Shown: positions 33,108 to 42,243, numbered from the stretch's first letter. The stretch: DNA of 64,000 nt from Treponema rectale (GCF_014202035.1 NZ_JACHFR010000004.1:124001-188000), one strand, 5' to 3'. Notes: a model not told the origin generated them from the letters alone. Numbers and translations: made by a program.

Positions 33108-34244
33108 CTATTTCTCTAGCTTTTGTATCATTTCAACAAGTTTCTGGCGGTGAGCTGGAAGTGTAATTTCGCCGGATGATTTGCCTTCATCTGTGTACCA
33201 GACTTGCTTATCGAAATACTTTGATAAATCTGCGCTCTTAAAATGAACGCCGTAAATTGCAAAGATTGTATTTCTCAAAAGGCGGAGTTCGGCTTTGCTC
33301 AAGGTTGGAAGAACCTTGTTTACGTACTTGCCGTAAGAGTCGTCTGTGTAACCGTTTATTGCCATTGCGTAAAAATCTGGATCACCCCAGGTACGGCGGA
33401 TGCGGAAAACTTCGGTGTACTCTTTGCCGGTAATGTAATAGTAGATGTTACCGCCAAAGCCGACGTACCAGCTAAAAGAATAGTCTTGTCCACTTTTCCG
33501 AATTTCTGAATATAAGTTCAGATTTTTTAAATAAAAAATATTATCATCATTTAAATAACATCCAAGGACGTTACCAAGACTTCCATAATTTTCAGAAAAA
33601 TATCTATATCCTTGGAGATCATATTGCTGCAATGTATTGTGTTCTTTATAGTATGTGTTTCCCCAAATCAAAACATTGTTTCTAATAAAATCATTATAAA
33701 GACTCAGCTCTGCAGCCTTTTTTTTGCTCTGCTCATATTTTTCGGGATCATATTGCTTCAGATATGCCATTGCCTCTTCTTCTGAATAAATACGTCCAAT
33801 TGAATCTATGGCACCGCCTAAAAAATAAACTATATAACCGCTATCTTTTTTGAGTATAAAGCTTATACCAGGATTTGTATCACTGATGTATTTATAAGGT
33901 GTACTATTTATTGAATACTCAATAGAATCCGAATAAACTCCCCAATAATCATTTCCTAATACCAAGAGTAATGGTGCGTGTTCACTTAAAAACGGTTTTT
34001 CTTCTTTTGAAATTGCTTTAGTTTCAAGATTGATTGTTACTATAGTTCCGGGCAAAGGATCCTGTACAACCAAGAGATTGTTTACTTCATTAAAATATAT
34101 TCCTAGTGGAAAATGCCCCATTCCACCTCCGGGATATCTTTCATACTTTACATCTTCTAAGACTGCAATTTTTTCAACTTCCTGCGCAAAGCAGAAAAGA
34201 CTCATTGTGAAAATAATTGCTGTAAATAAAATTGTTCTTTTCAT
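33108..34244 (-). CDS. secreted YARHG-domain protein (cargo)
   Basis: A 378-residue exported protein. The start at 34244 gives the signal peptide MKRTILFTAIIFTMSLFCFA. The C-terminal 70 residues match the YARHG domain: LSKAELRLLRNTIFAIYGVHF, read here as ELRLLRN then IYGVHF, followed by DLSKYFDKQVWY. YARHG domains are extracellular and of unknown role. The gene stands between the two SH3b-protein genes. Middle residues show no motif that I recognise. Confidence 0.75.
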   Translation of the reverse strand: MKRTILFTAIIFTMSLFCFAQEVEKIAVLEDVKYERYPGGGMGHFPLGIYFNEVNNLLVVQDPLPGTIVTINLETKAISKEEKPFLSEHAPLLLVLGNDYWGVYSDSIEYSINSTPYKYISDTNPGISFILKKDSGYIVYFLGGAIDSIGRIYSEEEAMAYLKQYDPEKYEQSKKKAAELSLYNDFIRNNVLIWGNTYYKEHNTLQQYDLQGYRYFSENYGSLGNVLGCYLNDDNIFYLKNLNLYSEIRKSGQDYSFSWYVGFGGNIYYYITGKEYTEVFRIRRTWGDPDFYAMAINGYTDDSYGKYVNKVLPTLSKAELRLLRNTIFAIYGVHFKSADLSKYFDKQVWYTDEGKSSGEITLPAHRQKLVEMIQKLEK

Positions 34245-34253
34245 ATTCAAACC

Positions 34254-35441
34254 TTATTCCAAATATCCGCCGTAGCACCAGCCTGTTGTGCCTGTTTTTA
34301 TTTCTTTACCGTCTTTGTCTTTTGCGTCAGAAAGAACTTCTACCTGAACCCAGTTACTGTTTATGCCATCGATTGTTTCTGCTTTACCAAGTTTCAGGAT
34401 TTTGACCATTGTGCCTTTAGCCATTGTTGTAATGATTTTACTTGATGTTATTTCTTCCGCTCGCAATCTAAGATTATCAACTGTAGTAAATATTTTACCA
34501 ATTTGAATGTTTTCTTGTAATGAATTGCTTGGATTCCATTTCTGCTTAGCTTCTGAAGACCAGTTGTTTTCGATGCAATAAAGCAATAGTTCTTTCTTTT
34601 CGTTTGAATAGTCTAAATAAAATAAATCTCCTGTTTTAGAAAGTGCTGGGAAATAAGTCCTGCTGATTGAATATTCATCTTCTGTAAATTTATAACTGGT
34701 TAATAATTTTGCGTTTGAGTTTTGAACAAGAAATCTTCTTCGGTTGCTGACATAGTAGGAATTGCCTGCTAAATCTTCTCCGATGAAAAAAGAAGAATTC
34801 TTTGGAATTATATATTCAACAACATTATTGATAACTAATTTATTTTCATTATTTATTCTGATATCTGAAATCTTTGCTTTTGATAAATAATTGTTTATCT
34901 GCTCATTATTCATTGTACTGTTATTTTCTTTTAACAGATATATACCGTCCTTTGCATAATGAAACAACAAATCATTTTTCTCATCATAAATGAAACTATA
35001 TTTAACAACATCACCAGGTAATGATATCTCCCATTTTACATTTCCATTCCAATCAATGAATATTATTGATTCATTTTCATTATATAAAAGAAGACCAACA
35101 TTATATGCTTTGATTAAATTAGGAAGACAAAGAAGATTTTTATTTACTGGAATAAATCGTTCACATTCAAATTTTGCATTGAATACATATATTTTTAATG
35201 CTATCTGATCAAAGATAATCAAGTTATTATTTTCATCAAAACAAATTGCAGATGGACCTTCCCAATAGTACTGATCCCCTACTGCTAATCCATCAGGGAT
35301 ATTATATTTATCAGAAACTCTGGAAATGCCTTTTTCAAGCTTGCCTGAATCTAAATTTTTAATTAGCTTCTGTTGTATTTCTGTTTGTGCAAAAACACTT
35401 GAAGTCAAAAACATCAAAATAAAAATAAATATTTTTCTCAT
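34254..35441 (-). CDS. secreted protein with C-terminal SH3b domain, paralogue (cargo)
   Basis: A 395-residue exported protein; the ATG at 35441 follows AGGAGAATAAA. The signal peptide is MRKIFIFILMFLTSSVFAQ. Residues about 60-310 look like repeated beta-strand units (for example SAICFDENNNLIIFDQ and SIIFIDWNGNVKW), perhaps a propeller. The final SH3b part (DNLRLRAEEITSSKIITTMA ... GWCYGGYLE) is a near-copy of the paralogue at 31883-33082. It starts one base after the AlbA-type ATPase stop, so the four cargo genes likely form one operon. Confidence 0.75.
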   Translation of the reverse strand: MRKIFIFILMFLTSSVFAQTEIQQKLIKNLDSGKLEKGISRVSDKYNIPDGLAVGDQYYWEGPSAICFDENNNLIIFDQIALKIYVFNAKFECERFIPVNKNLLCLPNLIKAYNVGLLLYNENESIIFIDWNGNVKWEISLPGDVVKYSFIYDEKNDLLFHYAKDGIYLLKENNSTMNNEQINNYLSKAKISDIRINNENKLVINNVVEYIIPKNSSFFIGEDLAGNSYYVSNRRRFLVQNSNAKLLTSYKFTEDEYSISRTYFPALSKTGDLFYLDYSNEKKELLLYCIENNWSSEAKQKWNPSNSLQENIQIGKIFTTVDNLRLRAEEITSSKIITTMAKGTMVKILKLGKAETIDGINSNWVQVEVLSDAKDKDGKEIKTGTTGWCYGGYLE

Positions 35442-35442
35442 T

Positions 35443-36852
35443 TTATTCTCCTGCATTTAATATTTCCCAGAAACCAGTTTTATTGGAACCTGAGCGTTTT
35501 ATATAACCTTTCTGTTTGAGAACTGCAATTGCATTATCAACGGTAGTCTTTCCAACTCCAACCAGTTGTGCAATTTGAGGTTTTGTAATATTTGGATTAT
35601 TTCGAATTTCTGAAAAAATCTTGGACTGGGTATTATTAAGCTGTGAATTATCACCCGTTTTATTACCCACTTTATCACCCATATTGTTAATCCAATTAAA
35701 AGGGATTTTTACAACAATAGAGTTCTCGTGAAATTCGTAAGCACTTTTTCCGTATGTGCTGGTAATTTTAGGAACCCCGCGTCCAGTTTTTTCACTGATA
35801 TGAAGTTGTAAGAATATTTCTGAAAGTTTCTTATTTACAGGAACAGATTCACCTCTAAAAAATCCTTCAAGCGTCTGTTCTGGTGGTAGTATTCCCCGAG
35901 AAAGGATTTCAATTTTATCTGAGAAAACGGTAATCATCGGTTCATTTTCTGTTACCCATTTATTATGAACAAACGCATTTATAACAGCTTCCCTGAATGC
36001 ATCATTTTCAAACAAAGGAACATCCTTTCGCTCAACAATTCTATCTTTCTCATCTGCCTGGAGAATATTCAAGACATCTCCATAACGAAGAACTTCATCA
36101 AGCGTATACAAAATACACTGGTAACCAAATTCGCGGATAGAATACATTTTATCTGCTTTTGTCTTTCCTGAGAAAATGGCAACCCTTAACGGAATCTGAG
36201 AATTATCAGAAAGCAACTGTGCAAGAATGTTATATTTTCCATCTTCTGTAAGAAGATTAAGGTTCTTTTTGAAATTATCAGGATTAAGTTTCAGACCTTT
36301 TGCTCCATAATATATAAAAAGTTTCTCAAAAGTTAAATCCTGATACTTAGATGGTGTGTTTTCAATTGTAGGAAAACCATGTCGAAGGACATCAAATAAA
36401 TAAGATTCCTTTTCCGGATACTTTCTGAGGCTTTCTTTACTTGAGCCAATTCGTATAAAACGTTCGTTATCAAAACTTGTAGGAACTGTTCTTGCAGCTG
36501 GAATAGTAAGAACAACAACCTTTTTACCCTCATAATTAGTTTCTTCAAAATTGAAATTTAAATCTGGATAAATCTGTCGTGCAAGAAAATGTTTTAAAGG
36601 CTCATTTTTAATATCCATGTTGCAGTTGAAATTCGTACCTGTAACATCATGAGTTTCATTATGAATTCCCCAGACAAAATAAGCATTTTTTCGACCTTCA
36701 ATTGCAGCACTGTTTGAGAGAGCAGAAATATACTGTCCAAGTTGAGTCTGATCAAACCAGTTTTCTTTAAACTCAAACCATTCACGTTCAGTATCATAAG
36801 AACGGAGTTCATCTAATAATTCATGTAATTGATTATTCACTTTATCACCCAT
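35443..36852 (-). CDS. AlbA_2/HATPase_c_4-type putative DNA-binding protein (cargo)
   Basis: A 469-residue protein of the Schlafen-AlbA_2 group with an ATP-binding part. The start is MGDKVNNQLHELLDEL; a longer frame to 37026 runs into the neighbour gene and is rejected. N-terminal AlbA_2 shows EREWFEFKENWFD and FVWGIHNETHDVTGT, then IRIGSSKESLRKYP. The central part with NDAFREAVINAFVHNKW and the later EILSRGILPPEQ and KTGRGVPKI resembles HATPase_c_4. A winged helix at the end (NPNITKPQIAQLVGVGKTTV) would bind DNA. It probably acts as a regulator or stress/defence factor of the element. Confidence 0.8.
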   Translation of the reverse strand: MGDKVNNQLHELLDELRSYDTEREWFEFKENWFDQTQLGQYISALSNSAAIEGRKNAYFVWGIHNETHDVTGTNFNCNMDIKNEPLKHFLARQIYPDLNFNFEETNYEGKKVVVLTIPAARTVPTSFDNERFIRIGSSKESLRKYPEKESYLFDVLRHGFPTIENTPSKYQDLTFEKLFIYYGAKGLKLNPDNFKKNLNLLTEDGKYNILAQLLSDNSQIPLRVAIFSGKTKADKMYSIREFGYQCILYTLDEVLRYGDVLNILQADEKDRIVERKDVPLFENDAFREAVINAFVHNKWVTENEPMITVFSDKIEILSRGILPPEQTLEGFFRGESVPVNKKLSEIFLQLHISEKTGRGVPKITSTYGKSAYEFHENSIVVKIPFNWINNMGDKVGNKTGDNSQLNNTQSKIFSEIRNNPNITKPQIAQLVGVGKTTVDNAIAVLKQKGYIKRSGSNKTGFWEILNAGE

Positions 36853-36899
36853 GATGATTATATCACACATGGGTAATAAAGTAAGTAATATGGGTGATA
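36843..36899. promoter_or_regulatory. three ATGGGTRATA repeats at the AlbA-type gene start
   Basis: ATGGGTGATA occurs at the gene start (complement of 36843-36852) and twice on the plus strand upstream, ATGGGTAATA (36869-36878) and ATGGGTGATA (36890-36899). The first and last form a wide inverted repeat. The gene product has a winged helix, so autoregulation through these sites is possible. Confidence 0.45.
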
Positions 36900-36913
36900 T
36901 TTTGCCACAAAAA

Positions 36914-37948
36914 TTATCTTGGTAATCCAAGAAATTCAGATAATGAACCATCATCCATTTTCCATTTTTTAGGAAGCGATGTCTCCTTTTCATCTTCAAG
37001 TGTTTCCAGAGCTTTTGCTTTTTCATCTATGGTAACATCTAGATATTTCATAGTCGTTTCAACACTTTCATGTCCAAGCAGGAATTTTATCTGAACAATA
37101 TTCATTCCATCTTCAAGCCAATGTGTGGCTTTTGCATGTCGTAATTGATGAGAATGAAGATTTATTGGTATTTCCAGACTTTTTGCACTACCTGCTACTG
37201 CGTATTTCTTTATACGTTTTGCTATGGCTGGCTGAGTTAATTTCTCCTTCCGATTTCCCACAGGCGAGAAAAATAAGTAATCTTCTGGATTTGGATTTTT
37301 ACCATGAACGGATTCAATATACCCATTCAAGTTGCTAACCGTTCTTGGCATCAGAAAAGCAGTTCTTATTTTCTCACCTTTTCCAAATAAATTCATATAA
37401 GGATGAGCTCCCTCTAAGAATAAGTCTTTTATCTTTAAAGATAAAATTTCATTAATTCGCGCTGCAGAACTATACATCAACATTAAAAGCGTATAATCTC
37501 TTCGGCCTATCTTAGTTCTCAAATCAGGTTGATTCAATAATTCCTGAATTCCTTTTTTTGAAACACCTGTTACTTTCTTTTTAACAGTTTTTAATCTGTG
37601 AATATTTCTTGACTCTTCATACAAATACATAAGTTTTATATCCTTAAAACCAAGATACTTCAAAAAACCTCTGAATGTACTTATACGATTGTTACAGGTA
37701 TCTGGAGAACAATTGCGTTCATTTTTTAACCAGAGTATCCATTTTTCTATATATGTTCTTTCAAAAGCTTTTCTTGATAGATTTGAAGAAGTGATACCTT
37801 CCTTTTCTAAAAATTTAACATATAAAACCAAAGTATCTTCATAAGATTTCAGAGTATCTTTTGAACGGCTTAAAAATGCAGGTGCATAATTGTAAAGATA
37901 ATCTGATATATATTTCGAAAATTTTATAGCTTCCGCATTATTCTTCAT
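36914..37948 (-). CDS. tyrosine recombinase 3 of the trio
   Basis: A 344-residue phage-integrase family protein. The catalytic residues are in place: Arg in SSAARINEILSL, HSHQLRHAKATHWL (H-x-L-R-H), GH in FLLGHESVETT and the nucleophile Tyr in MKYLDV. The N-terminal SAM-like domain covers about residues 10-110. The gene overlaps the preceding recombinase by 11 bases, which shows coupled expression. The set of three consecutive, overlapping, mutually different tyrosine recombinases is the signature of RIT elements. Confidence 0.9.
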   Translation of the reverse strand: MKNNAEAIKFSKYISDYLYNYAPAFLSRSKDTLKSYEDTLVLYVKFLEKEGITSSNLSRKAFERTYIEKWILWLKNERNCSPDTCNNRISTFRGFLKYLGFKDIKLMYLYEESRNIHRLKTVKKKVTGVSKKGIQELLNQPDLRTKIGRRDYTLLMLMYSSAARINEILSLKIKDLFLEGAHPYMNLFGKGEKIRTAFLMPRTVSNLNGYIESVHGKNPNPEDYLFFSPVGNRKEKLTQPAIAKRIKKYAVAGSAKSLEIPINLHSHQLRHAKATHWLEDGMNIVQIKFLLGHESVETTMKYLDVTIDEKAKALETLEDEKETSLPKKWKMDDGSLSEFLGLPR

Positions 37949-38894
37949 AATTCACCTCTTTTATTATTTCATTCAAATCAGATTCTGTTTTATCTTTTAT
38001 AGTTTCACTAAGACGCGGGACTATCGAGTAATAATAGAGTGTAGATACTAACTTTTTATGTCCCATAGATTTAGACAAGAAAAACAATTTATCATTGAAT
38101 TCGAATGAATCAGTTTCCCAACTATTTATATTAGTTGTTGCATAGTTGTGCCGCAAATCATAAGGCACTGCAGATGTTTTATTAGCTCTGTACCAGCACT
38201 CCCTAAAACATCTGCTAAGCCAGCTTTTATCAAAAAAAGAACCATTAGATTTTTCAAAGAAATATGTTCGATTTTTTTTCAATTTATCCATTGCAAAATC
38301 ATATTTCTTTAACATATCAACGGTAGAGGAATGAAGCGCAACATAATGTTTATCAGAGCCTTTCCCTTTTCGAATTTTAAGAATGCCGTTCTCAAAATCG
38401 ACATCTTCTCTTTTTAATAATCTGGCCTCTGTTGTTCGAATTCCTGAACTATATAGCAATCGGAAAAGAACCGGAACAACAAGGTTCTTATAATTGGAAA
38501 ATCTTCGACCATCTTTACAAATATGATCACATTCAAAAAAGAAAGCCTTCAATTCTTCTTCTGTGAATGAATGTGGTATATATTTAGATTTCTCAGACTT
38601 CATGAGCACCGGCAGTTCAATACATGCCAAGCCCCTTTGATTAAGAAATTTTATAAAAGCTCTAACAACTTTTATTCTTGTATTTCTAGATCCATTCAAT
38701 TCAGAAGATCTTTTTTGACACCAAGAATCAATCATTTCTTGTGTTAACTCTTTCTGATCTGCATAGTTTTCATAACAAAATTTTTCAAATCGTCTTAAAG
38801 CTTGTATATATACACTATTAATACCACTAGAAACATTTTTATAATTGAGAAAAAGTTCTATCTCCGTTCCTAAGTTCTTTTCTATCTCAGTCAT
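37938..38894 (-). CDS. tyrosine recombinase 2 of the trio
   Basis: A 318-residue tyrosine recombinase starting MTEIEKNLGTEIELF after GGAGG; an earlier in-frame start lies inside the neighbour. The first Arg is in YSSGIRTTEARLL, and the second motif reads PYDLRHNYATTN with Tyr in place of the usual first His, while SMGHKKLVSTLYYYS supplies His and Tyr. The change of the first His is common in the middle member of such trios and may reduce its own activity. It overlaps both neighbours. Confidence 0.88.
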   Translation of the reverse strand: MTEIEKNLGTEIELFLNYKNVSSGINSVYIQALRRFEKFCYENYADQKELTQEMIDSWCQKRSSELNGSRNTRIKVVRAFIKFLNQRGLACIELPVLMKSEKSKYIPHSFTEEELKAFFFECDHICKDGRRFSNYKNLVVPVLFRLLYSSGIRTTEARLLKREDVDFENGILKIRKGKGSDKHYVALHSSTVDMLKKYDFAMDKLKKNRTYFFEKSNGSFFDKSWLSRCFRECWYRANKTSAVPYDLRHNYATTNINSWETDSFEFNDKLFFLSKSMGHKKLVSTLYYYSIVPRLSETIKDKTESDLNEIIKEVNYEE

Positions 38895-40116
38895 TTGTAA
38901 ATACCTCCTCTGCAATCGGAAAGTTTTCTAAGCTAAGTGCAAATGGTCTTAAATGTTCTATATCTGCTTCAAGATATGGCTCTAAGGAAGTTGGTTCGAC
39001 ATATCCCAAAGTTGCACTTATTACAGGTTGAGAAAATCCACCTGATGCCAATGCAGTTGCAATATGGTGTCTGAAAATATGCGTTCCTCGTCGTTCACCT
39101 TTATTCTGCCTAAGCCCAGTTATTTTAAATAACCTATTTGAAATGCTATAAATACCATTGCTATTGAGGGCTTCATATGGAGAAAACGACTTAAGAAAAA
39201 GAAATTGACTCTGTTTTTCTGGCCTCTCAAATTTGAGATAATCGTATATTGAATTTCCAACAATTGGCAAAAGAGGTAATTCAACCAGATTTAAGGTTTT
39301 TGACTGGTATAAAGATATTTTATCTTTTTGCCAGTCTATATTTTCCAATTTAAGATTAGCTACATCACAAGCCCGTAGTCCATAGTAAAGCAAAATATTC
39401 AGGATAGCCTTATCTCGTAATGAAAAATGATTGTCCATCAGCTCATGCTTTATTACTTCACATTCTTTTACTGTTAGAAACTGATAAAGCGTTCGTATTT
39501 TCCTTATTTCTGGTACATAGTTCATAATTCTTTGCACATCAGAATCTTCAAGATTTACCTGTAATGCTGTAGTTATGGCTTTTTTATAAGAGTGACTTTT
39601 ATTTAGTTGATTATTCTCATCAAGAAAAAAAGCTTGCACATCTTTTTCTGTCACCTTACCTAATGTTGCAAATCCTTTTTGCTGAAAAAACTTAAGAAAA
39701 CATGCAGCTTTTCTTACACAGGCACTTATAGTAGTTTCACTATGACCTTTATTAGTTGCATAGGAAATGTAGTTATCAACCAATGATTTAAAATAGGGAT
39801 TTAAGCATAAGTAAGCACTTTTGACAGGCTGCAAAGGATTTCTTTTATTATAAGATGGACTTTTATTATTTTCTTCGAAGTCGCTGAAAGTGCGATACAT
39901 CGAATGAAGTTTATATTCCACATTAACAGAAGGTCTTTTTCCTTCGATTCGATATTTGCATAAATCAATATAAGATGCAAAATCCTTGTCTTTTCCATGT
40001 TTTTGAATCCAATGAATTTCAAAAATATACTTTTTGATAGTCGACTCTGCATATTGCTCATCTTTCATTGCTTTGAACAAAACATCCGATGTCGCTATTA
40101 ATTTTTCGATATTCAT
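38887..40116 (-). CDS. tyrosine recombinase 1 of the trio
   Basis: A 409-residue tyrosine recombinase; the ATG at 40116 follows AGGAGG, so the longer frame from 40158 is not used. Arg lies in YYGLRACDVANL and H-x-x-R-H in GTHIFRHHIATAL, followed by TLGYVEPTSLEPYLEA, where Tyr stands in place of the second His and a later Tyr can serve as nucleophile. It is the longest of the three and the first to be translated. Its promoter is likely in the right-end box region. Together with the next two it forms the transposition machinery. Confidence 0.9.
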   Translation of the reverse strand: MNIEKLIATSDVLFKAMKDEQYAESTIKKYIFEIHWIQKHGKDKDFASYIDLCKYRIEGKRPSVNVEYKLHSMYRTFSDFEENNKSPSYNKRNPLQPVKSAYLCLNPYFKSLVDNYISYATNKGHSETTISACVRKAACFLKFFQQKGFATLGKVTEKDVQAFFLDENNQLNKSHSYKKAITTALQVNLEDSDVQRIMNYVPEIRKIRTLYQFLTVKECEVIKHELMDNHFSLRDKAILNILLYYGLRACDVANLKLENIDWQKDKISLYQSKTLNLVELPLLPIVGNSIYDYLKFERPEKQSQFLFLKSFSPYEALNSNGIYSISNRLFKITGLRQNKGERRGTHIFRHHIATALASGGFSQPVISATLGYVEPTSLEPYLEADIEHLRPFALSLENFPIAEEVFTND

Positions 40117-40150
40117 AACAATATCCTCCTTGTCTTGAATATCGAAAATA

Positions 40151-40249
40151 AAATCCAAACTTTTATATTGTCAAATCTCTATATAATAATAAAATATGCT
40201 AAAGAGTTTGGATTTCTTTTTAGTTAAGATAAATTCAGAAATCCAAAAG
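40151..40249. repeat. right-end boxes of the element
   Basis: AAATCCAAACTTTT (40151-40164) and AAAGAGTTTGGATTT (40201-40215) repeat the left-end pair. A third related box, AAATCCAAAAG (40239-40249), lies next to the TTTCAT core. The mirror arrangement marks the two ends of one element. Confidence 0.75.
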
Positions 40250-40252
40250 TTT

Positions 40253-41617
40253 TCATTTTTTGTGACCTCCTATCTGCCGGTTCCTTTCTATAGTTGTGGC
40301 ACCTTCTTCAAAATCACTTCCTTTAAGTATTGTGTTTTTACCGAACTTGTTCTGAAGTTTAAGCATGGTTTCCTGAAGTGAGCGTTCTTTTTTCTGTTCA
40401 TGAACTGTGGTGAATAGATCTGCCTGTTCTTCTTTTTGAGGAATAACTTTTTCTGCCGTAAGGTTCAGTCTTTTTGCAAGAAGAGTTTTGTCGATTATCC
40501 TGTCAAAAACAGTTAGTACTGCGTCGGTTATTTTACTCATGGAAGAAGTTTCTGCACTTAGCCTTATGCTTCCGTGGTCAGACTTTGGAACTTCACGTCC
40601 GTAACGGTCGATTTCAAAATCTCCTTTATAATTTTCAAGAGGAGAACTTCTGTCATAAGAAATTATCAGGGTAAAAGTTGCAGAAGCAAGCTGTTTTGTA
40701 ACCAGTTCCTGAGAAAGGAATTCTGCCATTTCTTTTACAACGATTCTTGTTTTTTCCCATGTGTAGGGACATGACAGAACCTGTCCTGAGGTTATGCTTT
40801 TATAACGGCGTTTATAATTTTTTATGTGTTTTATTGTACAGGGTTCATATCCCCAGGCATGATCTATTAGAATTTCTGCATCGATTCCAAAGAGTTTGTA
40901 GAGGGACTGCGGTGCATCCAGGGAACGGCGTGCAATATCTCCCATTGTATGAATTCCGATTTTCAGGAGACGGTTTGCAATTCCATTTCCGATTCTCCAG
41001 AAGTCAGTTATCGGGGTATGATTCCAGAGCGTTCTTCTGTATTCATCAACTGACAGGGTAGCAATGCGTACTCCGTTTTCATCAGCCTCAACATGTTTTG
41101 CAACAATATCCATTGCGATTTTGCAGAGGAACAGATTTGGTGCAATGCCTGCTGTAGCCGTAATACCGGTTTTATTCAGTATTTCCTGAATGATGTTTTT
41201 TGTAAGAGTCTTTGCATCTGTTTTGTATAGGTTCAAGTAGCCGGTTGCATCAATGAATACTTCATCAATGCTGTACACGTGAATGTCTTCATGGCTGAAA
41301 TAGTTTAAGTATATTGAATAAATTCTTGCTGAATATTCCATGTAGAGTGCCATGCGGGGCGGGGCAATTATGTATTCAAGTTTTTTTCCTGTCCTTTGCT
41401 CAACTTCTTTTGATTTCTGTATGACTTCAAAAAGCCTGCTTCTGCCGGAAAGTCCGTATGCTTTAAGGGAAGGGGTTACGGCAAGACAAATTGTTTTTTC
41501 CGTGCGTGATTCATCTGCAACAACAAGATTAGTTGTCAGCGGGTTGAGATTACGCTCAACACATTCAACAGAGGCATAAAAAGATTTTAAGTCGATTGCA
41601 ATATATGTCCGTTCCAT
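40253..41617 (-). CDS. Y-family DNA polymerase (DinB/UmuC type)
   Basis: A 454-residue translesion DNA polymerase. It starts with YIAIDLKSFYASVECVERNL, where the Asp of IDLKSFYA binds metal, and the second catalytic centre is YSIDEVFIDATGYL. The helix-hairpin-helix region FWRIGNGIANRLLKIGI and a little-finger domain follow. The C-terminal tail ends QIGGHKK, where the family usually runs into the YolD-like gene through a four-base overlap. The stop codon lies within the TTTCAT core of the mobile element, so the insertion left the protein intact. The class carries out error-prone bypass of DNA damage. Confidence 0.92.
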   Translation of the reverse strand: MERTYIAIDLKSFYASVECVERNLNPLTTNLVVADESRTEKTICLAVTPSLKAYGLSGRSRLFEVIQKSKEVEQRTGKKLEYIIAPPRMALYMEYSARIYSIYLNYFSHEDIHVYSIDEVFIDATGYLNLYKTDAKTLTKNIIQEILNKTGITATAGIAPNLFLCKIAMDIVAKHVEADENGVRIATLSVDEYRRTLWNHTPITDFWRIGNGIANRLLKIGIHTMGDIARRSLDAPQSLYKLFGIDAEILIDHAWGYEPCTIKHIKNYKRRYKSITSGQVLSCPYTWEKTRIVVKEMAEFLSQELVTKQLASATFTLIISYDRSSPLENYKGDFEIDRYGREVPKSDHGSIRLSAETSSMSKITDAVLTVFDRIIDKTLLAKRLNLTAEKVIPQKEEQADLFTTVHEQKKERSLQETMLKLQNKFGKNTILKGSDFEEGATTIERNRQIGGHKK

Positions 41618-41680
41618 TCTTGCTGCGTAATAAAATGTACAGTAAACATTTATGATTCACAAGATATTAATTGTAAGGTA

Positions 41681-41709
41681 TTGACTTTTAATGAACTCAA
41701 AAATATTGT
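41681..41709 (+). promoter_or_regulatory. promoter of the acetyltransferase gene
   Basis: TTGACT (41681-41686), 17 bases and TATTGT (41704-41709). Only six bases separate the -10 from the ATG at 41716, so the transcript should be leaderless or nearly so. Confidence 0.6.
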
Positions 41710-41715
41710 GGAATA

Positions 41716-42243
41716 ATGAGTAATATAAAAATACGTGATGTAAATTTAAGTGATGCAGCAAGGCTTGCAGAAATATATTCATACTATGTAAAAAACACGG
41801 CCATATCTTTTGAGTACGATGCTCCTGATGAAAAGGAATTTTCTCAGAGAATTTCTTCCATTCAGAAAAATTTTCCATATATCTGCATTGAAGAAAACGG
41901 CAGGATAACGGGTTATGCTTACGCTTCTAAGTTTCATCCCCGTGCAGCCTACAGTCACTGTGCGGAACTTTCCATTTATATAGAAAAGAATTCAAAGAAA
42001 AAAGGCTTTGGAAAACTTTTGTACGAAGAACTCCAGAACCGTCTGGAAAAACTCGGCATATTAAATTTATATGCGTGCATAGGTGTTCCTGAAGTTCCCG
42101 ATGAATATCTTGATTTTAACAGTCAGCATTTTCATGAGCATCTTGGTTTTAAAACAGTGGGCTTATTCCATAAATGCGGCAGAAAGTTTAACCGCTGGTA
42201 CAACATGATCTGGATGGAAAAACTGATTGGAGTGCATGAGTAA
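41716..42243 (+). CDS. GNAT N-acetyltransferase, phosphinothricin acetyltransferase-like
   Basis: A 175-residue GNAT protein. IRDVNLSDAARLAEIYSYYV is the usual N-terminus of the PAT/MnaT branch, AELSIYIEKNSKKKGFGKLL contains the acetyl-CoA-binding loop K-K-K-G-F-G-K, and HEHLGFKTVGLFHKCGRKFN fits the end of the fold. Family members acetylate phosphinothricin, methionine sulfone or similar amines. There is no ribosome binding site before the ATG, in agreement with the short leader. Downstream is a MocR regulator in the same direction. Confidence 0.85.
   Translation: MSNIKIRDVNLSDAARLAEIYSYYVKNTAISFEYDAPDEKEFSQRISSIQKNFPYICIEENGRITGYAYASKFHPRAAYSHCAELSIYIEKNSKKKGFGKLLYEELQNRLEKLGILNLYACIGVPEVPDEYLDFNSQHFHEHLGFKTVGLFHKCGRKFNRWYNMIWMEKLIGVHE

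Larger units (their letters stand above)
31749..40256 (-). mobile_element. 8.5-kb recombinase-in-trio (RIT-like) element with cargo
   Basis: The element lies between two copies of TTTCAT (31743-31748 and 40251-40256). Removing it and one copy restores the natural polymerase-YolD junction, in which the polymerase stop TGA overlaps the YolD start as ATGA. It codes for three overlapping tyrosine recombinases at one end and four further genes in the same direction. Both ends carry the inverted boxes AAATCCAAACTTTT and AAAGTTTGGATTT. Classical RIT elements hold only the three recombinases, so the cargo is unusual. The element type is inferred from the trio and the ends; its movement is not proven. 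Confidence 0.8.

Noticed and set aside
36852-37026. Longer start for the AlbA-type protein
   Set aside because: It would overlap the third recombinase gene by more than 100 bases and begins with text unlike the family; MGDKVNNQ is the natural start.
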